Source of the DNA: Phoronis australis
Lineage: Eukaryota; Phoronida; Phoronidae
DNA length: 64,000 bases
Assembly (NCBI GenBank): GCA_002633005.1
Contig: NMRA01000186.1
Location: 300,702 to 364,701 of the forward strand
Reading direction: 5' to 3'
Made by a program: the position numbers and the translations under genes. Below the pieces are notes generated by a model. It had not been told where the DNA came from. It saw only the letters and a list, made by a program, of their open reading frames with translations, and did no database searches. Positions 34,116 to 46,995 of the stretch are shown in pieces. Within the stretch, counting starts at the first letter, position 1. Each line of letters starts with the position of its first letter.

Positions 34116-35629
34116 TTGTTCATCAAAACGGAATGTTAGAAGCAATTCCCGCAGGCATGCTCGCAGACTTTTGACTGCCGGGTAACCGTGGGAACATGGG
34201 AGATGGGGCATATGTACAGTATTAAGGTGTATTTTTGGTCATTTCAGAGGTATCTATCGGTTCACAAATAAAACGTGAATTTCAATCAGACGCTCAGAAA
34301 TCTTTGTTTGTGATTGCAAGTATTTTGAGTACCAGTGCCCCCGCTCGACATGTACACGGTCATCACAAATCGTAGCCCGACGGTCTTTTCGTCAGGTACG
34401 AAAGCTTCAGAAACAATTTCTAGTAACGATCTTCAAAAGGAAATGCTATTATTGTGATACTGTGGGAAAAAGATAACATTAATTTATAACTAACTTTCGT
34501 GTAATTCACAAACAGTGGCCACCACGTTCTTAAATTTCTACCTTTTCGATTGGGTCAATCTTATCGTATTTTTCACATTTTTGGTTGTTCGGGTCGAATG
34601 TCTTGATACTGCTGTGCTGTGCACGAATGTTTTATGTTTTTGATGAACTTGGAATCTCAGGCTACCCTCGTGAATACTTGGCACTGTGTCATGTCGGGGT
34701 GTATGGAGGGACAAAGGGACAATTTTCCCGAACCGCCCCACCGAGGGAGGGTCCCTTCTAAAATGAGACACCTTAAGATGAAGCTCATTAAGCTTGGAAA
34801 AATTGGCAATTCATTCCATCGTTGTGTAACACTGCAAGAAGTGATCATTCTAAGCATGAAAGCCGGCTGTACAATTTCACAAGAAACAGCAAAGAAGAGG
34901 TAATCGATTTGGGCCTTCTCTCCGTGAACGACCCTTTAAGAATTTGTAAATAAAAACACTAGAAGGGTGGCTACTTAAATGAACCTATGGGTCCCTTCAA
35001 GGACTGGGCCCCTCATATGAAACAAAATGTACTTTCAAAGATCAGGAAATGCGCAGCAATTGATGTTATCTGTCATGTCATCAATATCTCTCAAGTGATA
35101 TAGTATTTGGAAAAAAACGAAAAAATAGTGCGACAATTGTCTCTGTTATCACTTGCCAGAGAGGGATTTCTGGAAAATACAGTTTTGCATTCACAAAATT
35201 GTTTTATTGAATTTAGAAATCCAGTGAATTAATACGCTCTGCAAAAGTTTCGCCTTACAAATTTTCTCGAAGAAATATATATATGAATGATTACGTTTAC
35301 GTTTTCAAGGGCGTTTAGACGACCTATGCTACAAAAACAGAGACCTAACAACAATGTCCTGGGTAGGGACTGCGTTGTCAACTGTTTTCTCCTTATCATC
35401 CGTATTCGCAGTCTTTCTTTTTTTTTCGAATGCTCCACGCCTATGTCGGTTGCCACGGTTTGACACTGCCCCTCCCCCGTCCAGACCCCCGCTTCCTACG
35501 GCCCTGCTGAGGAAACATTCAGATTAAACAACCAACAGTCCTAAGGGACAGCATGTGCGCTCTCATTAGCGGATTTTTTCATAAACATTGATTTTCAGGA
35601 ACGACAGTCCTGTTCTCATGCGCCTCAGT

Positions 35630-36140
35630 AGACAATTGACGTATCGTAAGCTCCGCCCCCTTGAGAAAAGTCACGTGACTACCGACAAACCAACAAGATG
35701 ATAGAGGCATGTACACTGTCGCTAAGCGACATTCTGATGGAATCGATGAGTGCTTTTTGCACTATCCGAAAGCGCTCCGACAAAGACATTAGGCGATGCT
35801 TTTAAGCAGAGAATCTTACGTTCATAATGTGAGAATTTGCAAAGATGACGTTGAAAAATGAGTATGCGAGGAAAAGTATTTCGGAGCCAGCGAAAATCCG
35901 AAGAACCCCACACGGGGTTCCCCTTTGCCTGAGAAATGACAAGGCCACTGATGCGATATGTTCATATACAGCTGGGTATGTACCTTAAAGTCGAATTATC
36001 TGTTCGATGCCATAGGTTTCAGGATCGTTTGAACAAAACGAGGGAAGATTCACCGAAATTTTTATTCTGTCGTCTGCTAAAATCCGCCAAATGCAAAGTA
36101 CAGTAGGTCGCAACTGCCCGTGGGACTCCTGGAGTGAAGT
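35630..36140. repeat. Inverted repeat pair P, left copy
   Basis: Reverse complement of 40005-40490. Both copies begin ATTGAC(G/C)TATCGTAAGCTCCGCCCC and share AAAGTCACGTGA, ACACTGTCGCTAA(G/A)CGAC, GAATCGATGAGTG, GGCGATGCTTTT, CGATATGTTCAT, AGATTCACCGA and GGGACTCCTGGAGT. The block contains a short frame (LSLSDI / LSLNDV, ECF-like words) kept in both, so it may derive from a transposon gene. Confidence 0.75.
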
Positions 36141-37389
36141 AGTTCCAGTCGATAGCACGGTTTACGCTTTTTTAAGCTTCGAACAAAATATTTCGATTAA
36201 AAAACCTCAGGTTTATAGCTCAAGTACACACTCATCCTGTCCAAGGCAAGCAGTTCGCTCTGGTAGGTCTAGGGCTGTGTCCAAGTCAAATTAATGCACG
36301 TAATTGCACCATTTAAGGCCAAGTATGGTGCCAAATTGACTACTTTTACATCTAAAATACATTTATTTATGAAAAACATCAAAGTACTGTGTCATAGCAT
36401 ACTCCAGTCGTTAATTAAGAAGGCCATCGACAATACAGTAGCCCCATCACGAACCCCATTTAGCGCCAAAAAAAAAAAATTGAGACGGCGCTCGCGCCAA
36501 TCGAAGTCTACTGTATGACATCATCGTTATCACGAATTTGGCTTTCACCGCGTCTCCACAGTATTGGAATCAGCGATGGCTGGCCATTTAATTTAGTGCA
36601 AAATACGTCAGTTAATATTAAATTGATCAAAATCATTACCTTTAGACATTTTTTATTCAATTATTTAGCACATATTCTAATAAGGGCCGCGGTATGGGAA
36701 TCCCTGGGAGTGTGACTGGGACCGTCGAAACAGACGGAAAAACAAAACGCTTCCTCTGAATTGTTATCAGCAATTTCACAATGTTTATCATAAAAAGTAA
36801 TTTGCTTGATACAAAAACTTTGATGTTAGGAACTTTGCATTCATGTCTTTTTCAGTGAAGCCGAAGGTGTGAACGCTGCGCGATTCCAATACGGGCGGCT
36901 ATCGATTGTGTGTGTCCCGTATTGGTATAGACGACAATAGGCTGTTTAATTTGGTGCAAAATACTTGGAAACGTTACAACACATATCAGCTTGATCTTTT
37001 CGTACAGAAAAAATTATAATCAAATTCATTGAAACTTCATATTAGAAACTAAATTTTCAAAATGAGCCTTGAAATGCTGCAACCCGTAGCCTAATCGCCG
37101 CCATTTTGACTCGGTCAACCTAAAAAAATTGAAAATTTAATAACAACACAACATTGTGAGTGTCTGTAATAAATTAAAACTGCAAAATAAAGTATGGATT
37201 GCATGAAAACATTTAAAGTTATAAGAATTTGTAATCAATTGAACGTTTTAAACTCAGTACCAGAATTCCGTTAGGCCTAAGGGAACGACCCAATCAGACA
37301 GAATATTCCGGATTTGGACCGGATTCCCTATACTCTGGGCCGGAACAGTAACACGAAACGTCGAAGTGCGCACTGTGGATTTTTTTGTA

Positions 37390-37920
37390 GCCAGCCAGCT
37401 AGCTGTTTGAAAACTATCGCCAAAATACAGCAAGGTAACACTGTGAATTGAGCTCTGTTAAACCATACACTATAGACCTCATACAGGTCGGGTATGAGTT
37501 GTGTTAGTCATCTCGTAGTGAAAATTATATCGCAGAGCCAACGACTGACGGCCGGGGTGCATGCAAAATCTGGGAGACACTCACCCTGCCCGTTGCCAGT
37601 CGTTTGCGGGAAGAACAATATAATAAACGTCATTTTCTAGCATTACTCTGCGCCTTTTGAGTTTTGTAACAAAGAAAGTCTGTCGTCGTTTTGAAAACAG
37701 TACGCTCGATCGTGACACGCGCACGCGCCGTACTAAAATTCTGCGACTACTTTTGGGACAGCTTTGCAGCAGTAAAGTTTGTTCTAAATTTGGTTTGCTG
37801 GTCTAAAAAATGCTAATAACTTGTGACGAAATGAATCCAGTTCCAACAATTTGTTGTGACAGTACGCAACCTCGTGGCAGCAAAGAATAGTTGATAGAAG
37901 AATAAACGGGAGGAAAAGAA
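37390..37920. repeat. Dispersed repeat R1, copy 2
   Basis: Same orientation as 12200-12640: AGCCAGCCAGCTAGCT, CGTGACACGCGCACG, GGTTTGCTGGT, CGCAACCTCGTGGCAGCAAAGAATAGTTGAT-type end. A block CACTATAGACCTCAT (37463) inside it resembles the end of the transposon at 41306-42867. Confidence 0.6.
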
Positions 37921-38182
37921 ACTGTTCAGGTCAGGTGACGTAATCGCAAAACGCCGCTCACAAGAACGCACTTCAATTTTAGCAGTAGGCCTAGATGAGC
38001 GGTAGAACGATAATTTTTCCAACACCGGTAAATAATTTGGTTTACTCACTCAAAGAGCGGTGCAGCTTTTAATGACAATATTTCTGAGTCAGATTTTATT
38101 TAGTAATTTTGATCCACATCGACGCGAAGCTGTAGATTTTGTATAGCCTACAGCTTTGCACCAAGCCTAAACCAGATCTTAC

Positions 38183-38326
38183 CGATCGGGAAAATTTGTC
38201 GCCAGTCCTTGTCGTGGATACGAATTTATTCCACGCACGGCACACGACGTGATCGGTGGGGAATTTGTGCAAATTCATCCCACTGTCGCTGACATTGCAA
38301 CACCCGCACACCACGCAAAGAGGCAT
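38183..38326 (-). CDS. THAP-domain first exon (or relic)
   Basis: MPLCVVCGCCN opens a THAP zinc finger (C-x2-C), followed by LHKFPTDHVVCRAWNKFV, matching the Phe-Pro and Trp core. The frame reaches a good donor, CGATCG|GTAAGATC, after 48 codons (phase 0), which is where some THAP genes split the finger. I did not find a second exon with CSxHF in the next 2 kb on the minus strand. It may be a truncated transposase or an intact first exon with a distant partner. Lies in gene A intron 1, same strand. Confidence 0.5.
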
Positions 38327-38519
38327 TTTAGCCCAGAGATCGACAAGTACAGAACGTCCAAGAAATAGCACTCAGCTGTTACGCATTGTGGCTCCCAGTA
38401 ATTGACCTATCGCCAGGATTATGACGGGCGGCTTAATTGACCAATCAGAACGCAGCATTCTTAGCTCACCTTCGTCTGCGTTTCCAAGCCGCCATTTTAC
38501 CCGACAAACAACACGCAGT

Positions 38520-39450
38520 CGAGAAAAACTTACTTTAGTCTATAGCTCAAGAAATTGTCCGCCAAGAATGGGGAAACGGTGTTGATATGACGTGTGTAGC
38601 CCCGACAGCCGTTATGCTGCTCCAGAATAATATCCCGTCATTTTTGGCATGTCCTAAGCCGAAAAATGATATTGAAAAGCGTTAACTATGGATCAAATTG
38701 TAGGGCCACACGAGCAGCTGAACTTAGCGATGTTGCTTGATAACTCGAAGGCTATAATAAACACAAATATATTAGTTCCTAGATACGCACTTTTCAGCTT
38801 GGTGGCTATGGTGCAGGGCTATCTCAGATTTTGTCTCCCGAGTTGGCTACGTCTGGTCGCCTTTGTCTCGGCACCTGCTGGATCTCGGCACTCTAGCGGT
38901 AGTCCCCGGAAATTGTTGTTTTCAAGGACATTTTTATTTCATGTTTTTTTATTTATTTCAACCTAACGGACATTATTTTGTTTCGTATCAGAGGTACATT
39001 TTTGTTATTCATAAACCGTAAACTGGCGTTCAACTGAACTTCTCTCCTGGTCAAAATTCAGAGATTCGATCGGCACAGGGAAGGGCACTGGATTACTGCC
39101 GGAACTCAAAGCCTTGGTCGAGCTGTTGTTACTAAAAATAAACTGTTGAATTACTTTTTGACGTGTACCTCCAGTATACACTATGTCTGTAGAGTTAGAG
39201 AGAGCTCATTTTGGAGTGGTTCAAACATGATATTTAGATTTATGAAGCTTTAAAAAAGAATTTGAGTTATTTTTGTAAATACCCTATTTTTGCAACTACC
39301 ATACCAGACTTGTAATCTTTTGTAAAAACCATACCAAGACTTAGTGATCATGGTACCTTCAAAATTAAATGAAGGCTACCTTCATGGAATGAAACTACAA
39401 AAAATGCCAAGTTCATAAGAAGGTAGGCATAATTTAAATGTCGTAATGGC
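38520..39450. repeat. Long inverted repeat Q, left arm
   Basis: Pairs with 40690-43175 in reverse complement. Matching blocks include AATATCCCGTCATTTTTGG, GCCGAAAA(A/G)TGAT, GCCGCC/TGGTCGCCTTTGTCTCG, CACCTGCTGGATCTC, GATCGGCACAGGGA, TTTTTGTAAATA and AAACTACAAAAAATG. It is probably one repeat family inserted twice in opposite directions. The right arm is split by a transposon. Confidence 0.8.
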
Positions 39451-39460
39451 GCAAATTCCA

Positions 39461-39795
39461 TAGGCGGATTTAGGAGGGGGGGGGGGGGCAGAGGCCCCAG
39501 CCCCCCTCCCCCCCCTTGGCTGCCGCAAGTAAAATGAAACAGCAAGAGCGTGAGGAAATATTGAGTTCAGTAACTAGGACCTGAAGCGGAAGAGGGGGGC
39601 TCAGACCCCAGATCGCGGCGGAATCGTGTTCCTGTTTTTTTAATTCACCGATAGATTTTCTGAACAGAAGGTCCAACGGTCTACATCCCTGGCCCCTGCA
39701 ACTTCGGGCCGCCTGTGCGAATACAATCGCTTTTTGCCCAATTCCACGAGGCAACATATGTTGGCCCCCCTGTGGTATCCTAGATCCGCCACTTA
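39461..39795. mobile_element. Small element with GGCGGATYTAGGA ends
   Basis: Starts TAGGCGGATTTAGGA plus a run of G, ends TCCTAGATCCGCCA. The two ends are inverted copies. The interior is GC-rich with C/G runs that break the reading frames. A common look for short non-autonomous DNA transposons in animal genomes. ATTCCA flanks both sides, a possible target duplication. Confidence 0.5.
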
Positions 39796-40004
39796 ATTCC
39801 AGACATTAATTTTACTGAGACACAGCCTCATACCTAGGCTACCTGAGCTAACTGTTTATCCAGGACGAGATGAGTGTGTACCTGAGCTATGAACCTGAAT
39901 TTTTTGATCAAAATATTTCGTGACAAGATTAGAAAAGCTATCGAGTCGATCTAGTCAGAGAGTATAGTGCATGTATTGTCTGTAATCTATGACCTACATT
40001 GTAC

Positions 40005-40490
40005 TTTACTCCAGGAGTCCCACCAGTTGTGACCTACTTTTCATTAGGCGAAATTTAGCAGAAGACAGAATAAAAATATCGGTGAATCTTCACTGATTTT
40101 ATTCGAAAGGTCGCGAAATCTATGGAATCGTACAGATAATTGGACATATCCAGCTTTAAATGAACATATCGTATCAGCAGCTTTGTCATTTGTCAGGTGA
40201 AGGTAGCCCCGAGGCCGAGGGGTTCTTCGGATTTTCTCTGGCTCCTCGAGCACTTATTTTTTCATCGCTACCTTTACAAATTCCCATATCATGAACGTAC
40301 GATTCACTGTTGAAAAGCATCGCCTCTTGTCTCTGTCGACGCGTTTTCAAATAGTGCAAAAACACTCATCGATTCCACCAGGAACGTCGTTTAGCGACAG
40401 TGTATTTGCCACTGACATCTCGTTCGAATGTCGGATATCACGTGACTTTTCGCATAGGGGCGGAGCTTACGATAGGTCAATTTCGTGGCC
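40005..40490. repeat. Inverted repeat pair P, right copy
   Basis: Reverse complement of 35630-36140, about 3.9 kb away. It differs by small indels, among them a GC-rich insertion near 40205 (CCCCGAGGCCGAGGGG). See the left copy. Confidence 0.75.
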
Positions 40491-40689
40491 ACGATGATGT
40501 CATATGAACCACTTTACGCTGATTGGTTGAGATTTTTTCTGGGGCGCTCGAAAGGGCTACGAATTATGAGCGGTGTAATTTTCGTCGCAATTAATTACTT
40601 TCCGTGGTATGTAAGAAGCAAAAATAATATTTTTATGAACAACACATGCATATCTGATGTCAAAAAAGGTGTTTTAGCTGCTGGACGCT

Positions 40690-43175
40690 GTCTTTAAGAC
40701 ATTTAATTTAGGCTTATCTTCTGACGAACTTAACATTTTTTGTAGTTTCACTGCATAAAGGTAGCTTTCAGTTATTTTTAAACGTAGCTTGATCATTAAA
40801 TTGTGACATGGTTACAAAAAATGACAAGTCTGGTGTAGAAGCAAAAATGGCTATTTACAAAAATAACTCAAATTTCTTTTTTAAAGCTTCATAAATCTAA
40901 ATATCATGTTTAAACAACTTCAAAATGAGCTCTCTGCCTCTACAGGCGAATTGTATACTAGAGGTTCTCATCAAAAAGTAATTTAACTGTTCATTTTTTA
41001 GTGACAACAGCTCAGGTAAGGCTTTGAGTTCAGTAATCCAGTGCCCCTCCCTGTGCCGATCGAATCTTTCAATTTTGGAAAAAAGTTCAGTCGAACGCCA
41101 GCTTAGGGGCATATGAAATGACAAAAAATGTACCTCTGCTACGAAACAAAACGATGTCTATTGGTCGAAATAACTGAAAAATAGTAAGACAAGGAAAACA
41201 ATTTTAGGGACTATTGCTAGACTAGTGCTGAGATCCAGCAGGTGGCGAGACAAAGGCGGCCAGACGAGTGAAACTCCGGAGTCAAAATCAGATAAACCTA
41301 CACTATAGACCCAATTCACGCCGACAGGAGGCGTGTTCCAAAACGAGGCTCGCTGCGATAGCTCCGTTGGCTTATTGGCATATACTGGTTGTATTCCGCG
41401 TTGCTCGAAAAGGCTAGAAAAACTACGGACACTCAACTTTCTGTTTTACAATCCCCAAAGACGTTGAGATTCGGAAGCGTACGTTCGGTCCTTGCCATAC
41501 GCCGCGACGAAGGAAAATATGGCCGTGTAAAATTTATAAATGTTTTCGAAAATTTAGATCACATTTTGTCGCATCTCGGTTGCCGAGCATCATAGCAACG
41601 ACCAGAGAATCTTCGGCCAGCCATGCTGTGTTCATGACTAGGGGTTGAAAACTGATGCATTTTTCTTCCCAAAAATGGACAGGGCCCTCAATTCCTTGAT
41701 TTTAGGACCGGATATTGGCCCTATTTCCTTCTCAAAAATAATGAAAAATCCCCCAAAATTCCCTCCACGAGGCCTAAAAACTCCCCTAGTGATTGAAAAC
41801 TTCTCTCCGAAGTTCAAATCACCTGTAACCACACAGGTGACAATTTGAAAAAACCACAAAATGTTACTTGACACAGAGCCTGTGAGACCTTGCAACAGGA
41901 CGGGGATACTGATCGGGAGGTAGGTTTTGCCCCGCACTCGGCGAAAAAAAGGTACAGGCACCTTTCCCCTTTGATGAACGAGGCCCCTGAAGAAACATGA
42001 TAACTTTTCTTACTAACTGAAATTGAGCTCTAAAACGAGGTTATGCTTTGGACGAACGAATTAGGTGTTTTGATTTTAAAATTCACCGGCCCAGATTGAT
42101 AGTTCGGAAACCTAACATATGAAATAAACGTCAGAATTATTAAAACCAGAAGTAGGATAATTGATGGTCAAATAATTACTTCAGACTTGTAAATGTGTGC
42201 AAGGGAGTGAATGAGAACCTGCATATAATGCGAAAGCGATTGCTCGGGCTGTGCTAGTTTTTGATTTTTTCAATTTAAAAAATGGTCAAATCTTTATTTA
42301 CGAGCCTGGTTTTTTATTTTAATAAAAATATAGATATTCTTTCAGATGAATGACAAATCAACTGTTAGTCCAGGTAGTCTCTACCTCACCAGGACCTAGG
42401 CTATGCTTGATGTTAATATTCTTGATCAACAAATTAAACCTGATGTGACTAATTGCACATGACAGCAAAATGCTATAAGCCACCACTGTCGAATATATCT
42501 TCACCTCGTCAACAATACAAGCAGATGACTTGAGAAAGCATTTTTATCAACAATTTACAAGAAAAAATGTAACCTGCATTCAGCATAATACCTAATCCGT
42601 AGTTTGGTCATGTCTACTTTTCATGTTTCGAACCTAGTTTTCTGAAAAACTTATACCCTTTCGTCAGACACTTCTTTGATGCATTGACCTGTTCTCTAAT
42701 GTGTTTTTCTACGTCTCTGAGGTTAATTATCGACACATTTTTAAGATTTAATATCCAGGTAGGACTCTAAAGACTGGCCATTTAGCTCATGCAATGTCAA
42801 CTTCAGCTTTGTTTATCGCAGTGAGACTCGCTTTAGATTTTAGTATCCGCCTCGTGAATAAGGTCTATAGCCACCAAACTGAACTAGTGTGTATCTTGGA
42901 TTAAATAAATTTGTGTTTAACCCTCGAGTAAACAAGCAAGTTCAGCTGCTCGTGTATGGGGCAGTTCGCACAGTTTGATATATAGTTTAAACCTTTCGAC
43001 ATCACTTTTCGGCTTAGGAGATACCCAAAAATGACGGGATATTCTTCTCGTGCTGCATGACGGCTGTCAGAATTACACAAGCCTTATCAACACCGTATCA
43101 CCATTCTTATCACGCAGTTTCTAGAGCTACATGTATAGACCAAAATAAGTTTTACACAAATCGTATCGGGTAAAA
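40690..43175. repeat. Long inverted repeat Q, right arm (interrupted)
   Basis: Counterpart of 38520-39450 in opposite orientation. Similarity runs 40690-41305, breaks for 1.56 kb at the transposon 41306-42867, and resumes 42868-43175 exactly where the left arm is continuous. Confidence 0.75.
41306..42867. mobile_element. DNA transposon with TA target duplication, empty site preserved
   Basis: Begins TAGACCCAATTCACG and ends CGTGAATAAGGTCTA. The inverted ends stay related for about 60 bases (both contain CTGCGATA preceded by GCTCGC / GTCTCA). TA flanks each side, and the uninterrupted sister arm shows a single TA at 38807-38808, so the TA is the duplicated target. No transposase frame: non-autonomous, Tc1/mariner-like by target. 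Confidence 0.75.
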
Positions 43176-43788
43176 TTTCTGAGAGCACCTACGGGTAGCT
43201 CTACATAGACCGTCACAGATTTTCCTGAAACTATATGAAGGCTCGGTCCACCGCTAGATATGCACTAAGTCATCTTTGGTTTTTCTGACACAAGCCTCAC
43301 TTTCGTTTTTATGGTGATCTTGCAAAAACAGCTTTTTCGAGACTTATGTCGTTAAAAAGCTGTGAAGTTTGCAAGATTATCGAGAGATCTTAAAAGTTTA
43401 AAATAGGCCTAACTATGATATTTTTTTTTCTGCGAAATTAACTGACCTTAAGATCCAGAAACACGTTTGATATTTAAAATTGACATTTTAGGAGTTAAGT
43501 ACGGACATTTCAAAAGTTGAGAAATTTTGTGAATTTTCGACGAGCTGATTTTAGCCATTTTTAATCAGAATGCAAGCAAAGGATAAAGCACGTGTGAATA
43601 TGAAACCAGTGTGTTTTGATAGCAGTGGGACAGTTTAGTACATAGACAAAGTCAATAAATTGGTCCTTTGCCCGCTTAGTGGTTAACATGCACTTTTATT
43701 GTTTATACATATTTGTCTACTCAGCTACAGTGATTACTGGAATTTTTAGAAACTATACCGTGATGCCTGTCAACTGATTGTTTGGTGA

Positions 43789-44136
43789 CTATTTTGTCGG
43801 TATCTGAGGCTTCCCTCTTCCCTTGGGCTTGATCGAAAAAGCGTTTCTGTAAATGTCAACCCTCACGGTAGGAACGATTAAAAGTACAAACATTTTCATT
43901 CTCATAGTGGAATAAAATCCTGTGACGATATAAAGTAATGAACAAATCAAAATGTATGAACATGCAACATAAAGAAAGAATTGTGGATCAATAAACCTCG
44001 ACAACCAACCAAGTATGTTGGTCTGACAGCAAGTTTTTACTTGGCAAAAGTCTTCGATTTCCGACAAGTATGTTGCTCCGTCGTCAAGTTTTTTTTGTTC
44101 GCACTGTACAGGTCGCAAGTTTCGTCCGATTCTCAC
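43789..44136 (-). pseudogene. Possible OATP/SLCO-like N-terminal fragment
   Basis: An open frame of 115 codons. The centre reads CCQTNILGWLSRFIDPQFFL and then a hydrophobic segment of about 25 residues ending VTGFYSTM. Organic-anion transporter polypeptides have at the same place a Cys-rich start, W..R..(D/N)P..FL and a first transmembrane helix ending in a G..V.G / TGF-like turn. The expected charged ITTIE motif after it is not there. It could be a diverged or dead exon, or chance. A basic tail (KPKGRGKPQIPTK) precedes the stop. Confidence 0.3.
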
Positions 44137-45100
44137 GAAATTTGCACACCACGTGCAGATCGGAAAGTCCTAGAAGCCTATTATTTGTGGTCATGATCGA
44201 ATTCAAAAAAGGCGGACGTGGCGGCCCTTTTGTTTCCGATTTCACATTCAAATGCTCATAGAGGCCGCATTTTTTGACGTACAGAGCTGAAACGTAGTAC
44301 GATTATTATAGAACAAATGTGCTACAACTGTGCTGAAAACCGTTGACTTCCGTTTAAAGATGGCGGAAATATTGACGATGGCGCATGGGCACCTCGATAT
44401 TTGTCCAAAAAAGTTTTCTCCTGAAGAGGGCGCATTGGCGAACCAATCACTTTCAAACCGGTCACGTGTTTCGTGAAATTGATCAGCTTTTATAAATTTT
44501 GTTTAACCGGAAGTCACGTTCAAGATGGCGGCTCTGGCGCATTTTTACCCATTTTCAATCGTTCTGCTGTCGCCTTTTTAACGGTTAGAACAAATGACGT
44601 GAATTCTTGCATGTGGATTCCTTGAAGTATGCTCTTTCAAAAGTTCTGCGATAACAGTTTTCTCAGACTTACCGTTTTCGAGTTATTTTGAATTTCAAAA
44701 AACCCAAAATTTCAATTTTTTCGAAAAAATTATGGAATGTAGCGAAGCTGTCAATCTAGATAAAGTTTTGGACGGGCTTTCAGAAGATATTTTCCATTTT
44801 TCGCTACGACGTCTAACTTTTTGAATTATTCGAGATTTTCTGATTGCGCTGTTCCTTTGTTGACCGCTCTTGCTGCATTGATGTTGGTTTAGCTTCTACT
44901 GAACTAGACTGTAGCCTATTTCTTATTGATTTATGACATCTAAGTTCGTCATATGAATGTTGTGATGTTGTTCATCATCGCCACAACCATCATCATATTC
45001 GTCATCTTTGTCATCATCTCCGACGTCGTCTTTTCTTCAGTTAATTTTGCCAAGTGTCGCTCAAGACTGTAGCCTATTTATTACTGATTTCTGACCTCTA
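44090..45100. repeat. Dispersed repeat S, copies near 44.1-45.1 kb
   Basis: 44715-45075 (ATGGAATGT(A/T)GCGAA, TTGGACGGGCTTTCA, TTTTTCGCTACGACGTC, GCATTGATGTTGGTTTAG, CGCCAAGTGTCGCTC) recurs at 46300-46625. 44095-44255 (TTTCGTCCGAT, ACGAAATTTGCACAC, GAAGCCTATT, GGACGTGGCGGCC) recurs at 45225-45350. A composite element duplicated locally. Confidence 0.7.
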
Positions 45101-46299
45101 CGTTCGTGATGTGTATGTTATAATTACTTGTATTGTTCATCATTGCCACCATCGTCGTCATATTCGTCGTCTTCTTCATCATCTTTATCGTCATCTTTTC
45201 GGTTAAATTTTTTGTTCGAACTCTACAGATCGGAATTTTCGTCCGATCCGCACGAAATTTGCACACAACGTGTAGATCAAAAAATCCTGGAAGCCTATTG
45301 TTTTTGGTCATGATCGCATTCATAATGGAGGACGTGGCGGCCATTTTATTTCCGGTTTCAGATTCAAATGCTCATTTTTTTTCGAAAAATTTATGTGTCA
45401 GACGATTGACTGTGGGTTTGTTTAAAAGGTAGCTATGCTTTGAGATTGTGCGTAGATGGAGAGTGAATAATCAAATCCAGTAATTAATTTTATTATATGA
45501 TATCCCCTAATTAGACAAATGAAACCTTTAATTGTTAATTAAGTAATCAACTACAAAGAGTAACTACGCTAGCGCCCTCTTTAAAGATTACTTTAATCAA
45601 ACAACCAAAACGATCAAATGTCTTATCTGCTATCCAAGCTAGGACTCTCCACTTGTTGGATGTCTGTCCTGTTGGTGAATCTTCGAACTACACAAACACT
45701 GTATAGCGACGGTGTACTTGCTGGTCACCGTCTTTGGTGATTCATCACTTGCAGGCAATTTCTTCTACCCGCGATTCACGCTGGTCACAGTCTCTGGCTG
45801 ATGACGCAACACTTGAGGTAGTATCTTACTACCCACGATGCAAGTGACAAGCTCTTAGTTGACTTCCTGATCTTTAACTCTTGCCGTTGCCAAGATCCTT
45901 TCAAGAATCTTCCACGAGATGGCTCTGTTGTACAATTTCCTCTGTACACTGCAGCAAGTCTTTAAGCTTCAACTACTATAGCTCATCTAATTATCTTCTT
46001 GATTTCAGCCCATAACATAACATTCTACTTATTTAGTGATTGGCTAATAAAAACCACATGATCATGTCCACTCGTATTATTGGCTGTTACAATTTGTTCT
46101 CAGAATATTCTAGAATCTCTAGATTACTTTGACCCCAGAACCCAAAGTTGTAAACACCATCTAAAAATAGATTTTGAGGTTAAAATACATGTCAACAAGT
46201 CTGACCCCATGATTTAAAAGTACATATGCACAAATTTTGGGCAACTTAAAATGGATCTATTCTTACTAATTACTTAATCAATATTCATTCGGACATTAT

Positions 46300-46995
46300 G
46301 GAATGTTGCGAAACTAACAATTTACATAGAATGTTGGACGGGCTTTCACAGAATTTTTTCCATTTTTCGCTACGACGTCCACTTTTTGAATTATTTGAGA
46401 TTTTCTGATAACGCTGTTTCTTTGTTGAGCGCTCTTACTGCATTGATGTTGGTTTAGTTTATTTGAACAAGACTGTAGCTTATTTCTTACTAATTTATGA
46501 CATCTAAGTTCGTCGTATGAACGTTATCGTGTTGTTCATACTCTCCGCCTTCATCGTCATGATCGTCGTCGTCGTCCTCCCCATCTTCCTGTTTTCGCGG
46601 AATTTCGCCAAGTGTCACTCCCCCGAGCGCTCTCGCACTGTTGCCAGTTTACCGGGCGCGTGAACAAGACTGCATGCTATTTCTTACTGATTTGTTCGCT
46701 AGGCACATGAATGTTATCGTGTTGTTCATAATCTCCGCCTTCATCGTCATGATCGTCGTCGTCTTTTCGATTAATTTCGCCAAGTGTCGCTCCTCCGAGC
46801 GCTCTCGCACTGTTGTCAGTTGACCGGCTATTGAACAAGACTGCTGCCCGCTATCTCTGACTGATTTCTTCGCTATTGACATGAATGTTATCGTGTTGTT
46901 CATAATTGCCGATTCATCGTCATGATCGTCGTCGTCCTCCCCATCGTCGTATTTTTGGTTAATTTCGCCAAGTGTTGCTCCTCCGAGCGCTCTCG
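46300..46995. repeat. Repeat S second copy grading into tandem units of 163-195 bp
   Basis: Three head-to-tail units start at GAACAAGACTG (about 46466, 46661, 46832). Each contains GTTATCGTGTTGTTCATA, TTCATCGTCATGATCGTCG, AATTTCGCCAAGTGT and CCGAGCGCTCTCG. Satellite-like expansion of the end of repeat S. Confidence 0.75.

Noticed and set aside
41389-41595. Plus-strand frame of 68 codons
   Set aside because: Lies inside the TA-flanked transposon, with no similarity to a transposase.
45430-46290. Possible solo LTR or inserted element between the two repeat S copies
   Set aside because: Weak inverted TTAATTAAGTAAT-like ends only; no TG..CA borders or target duplication that I can defend.
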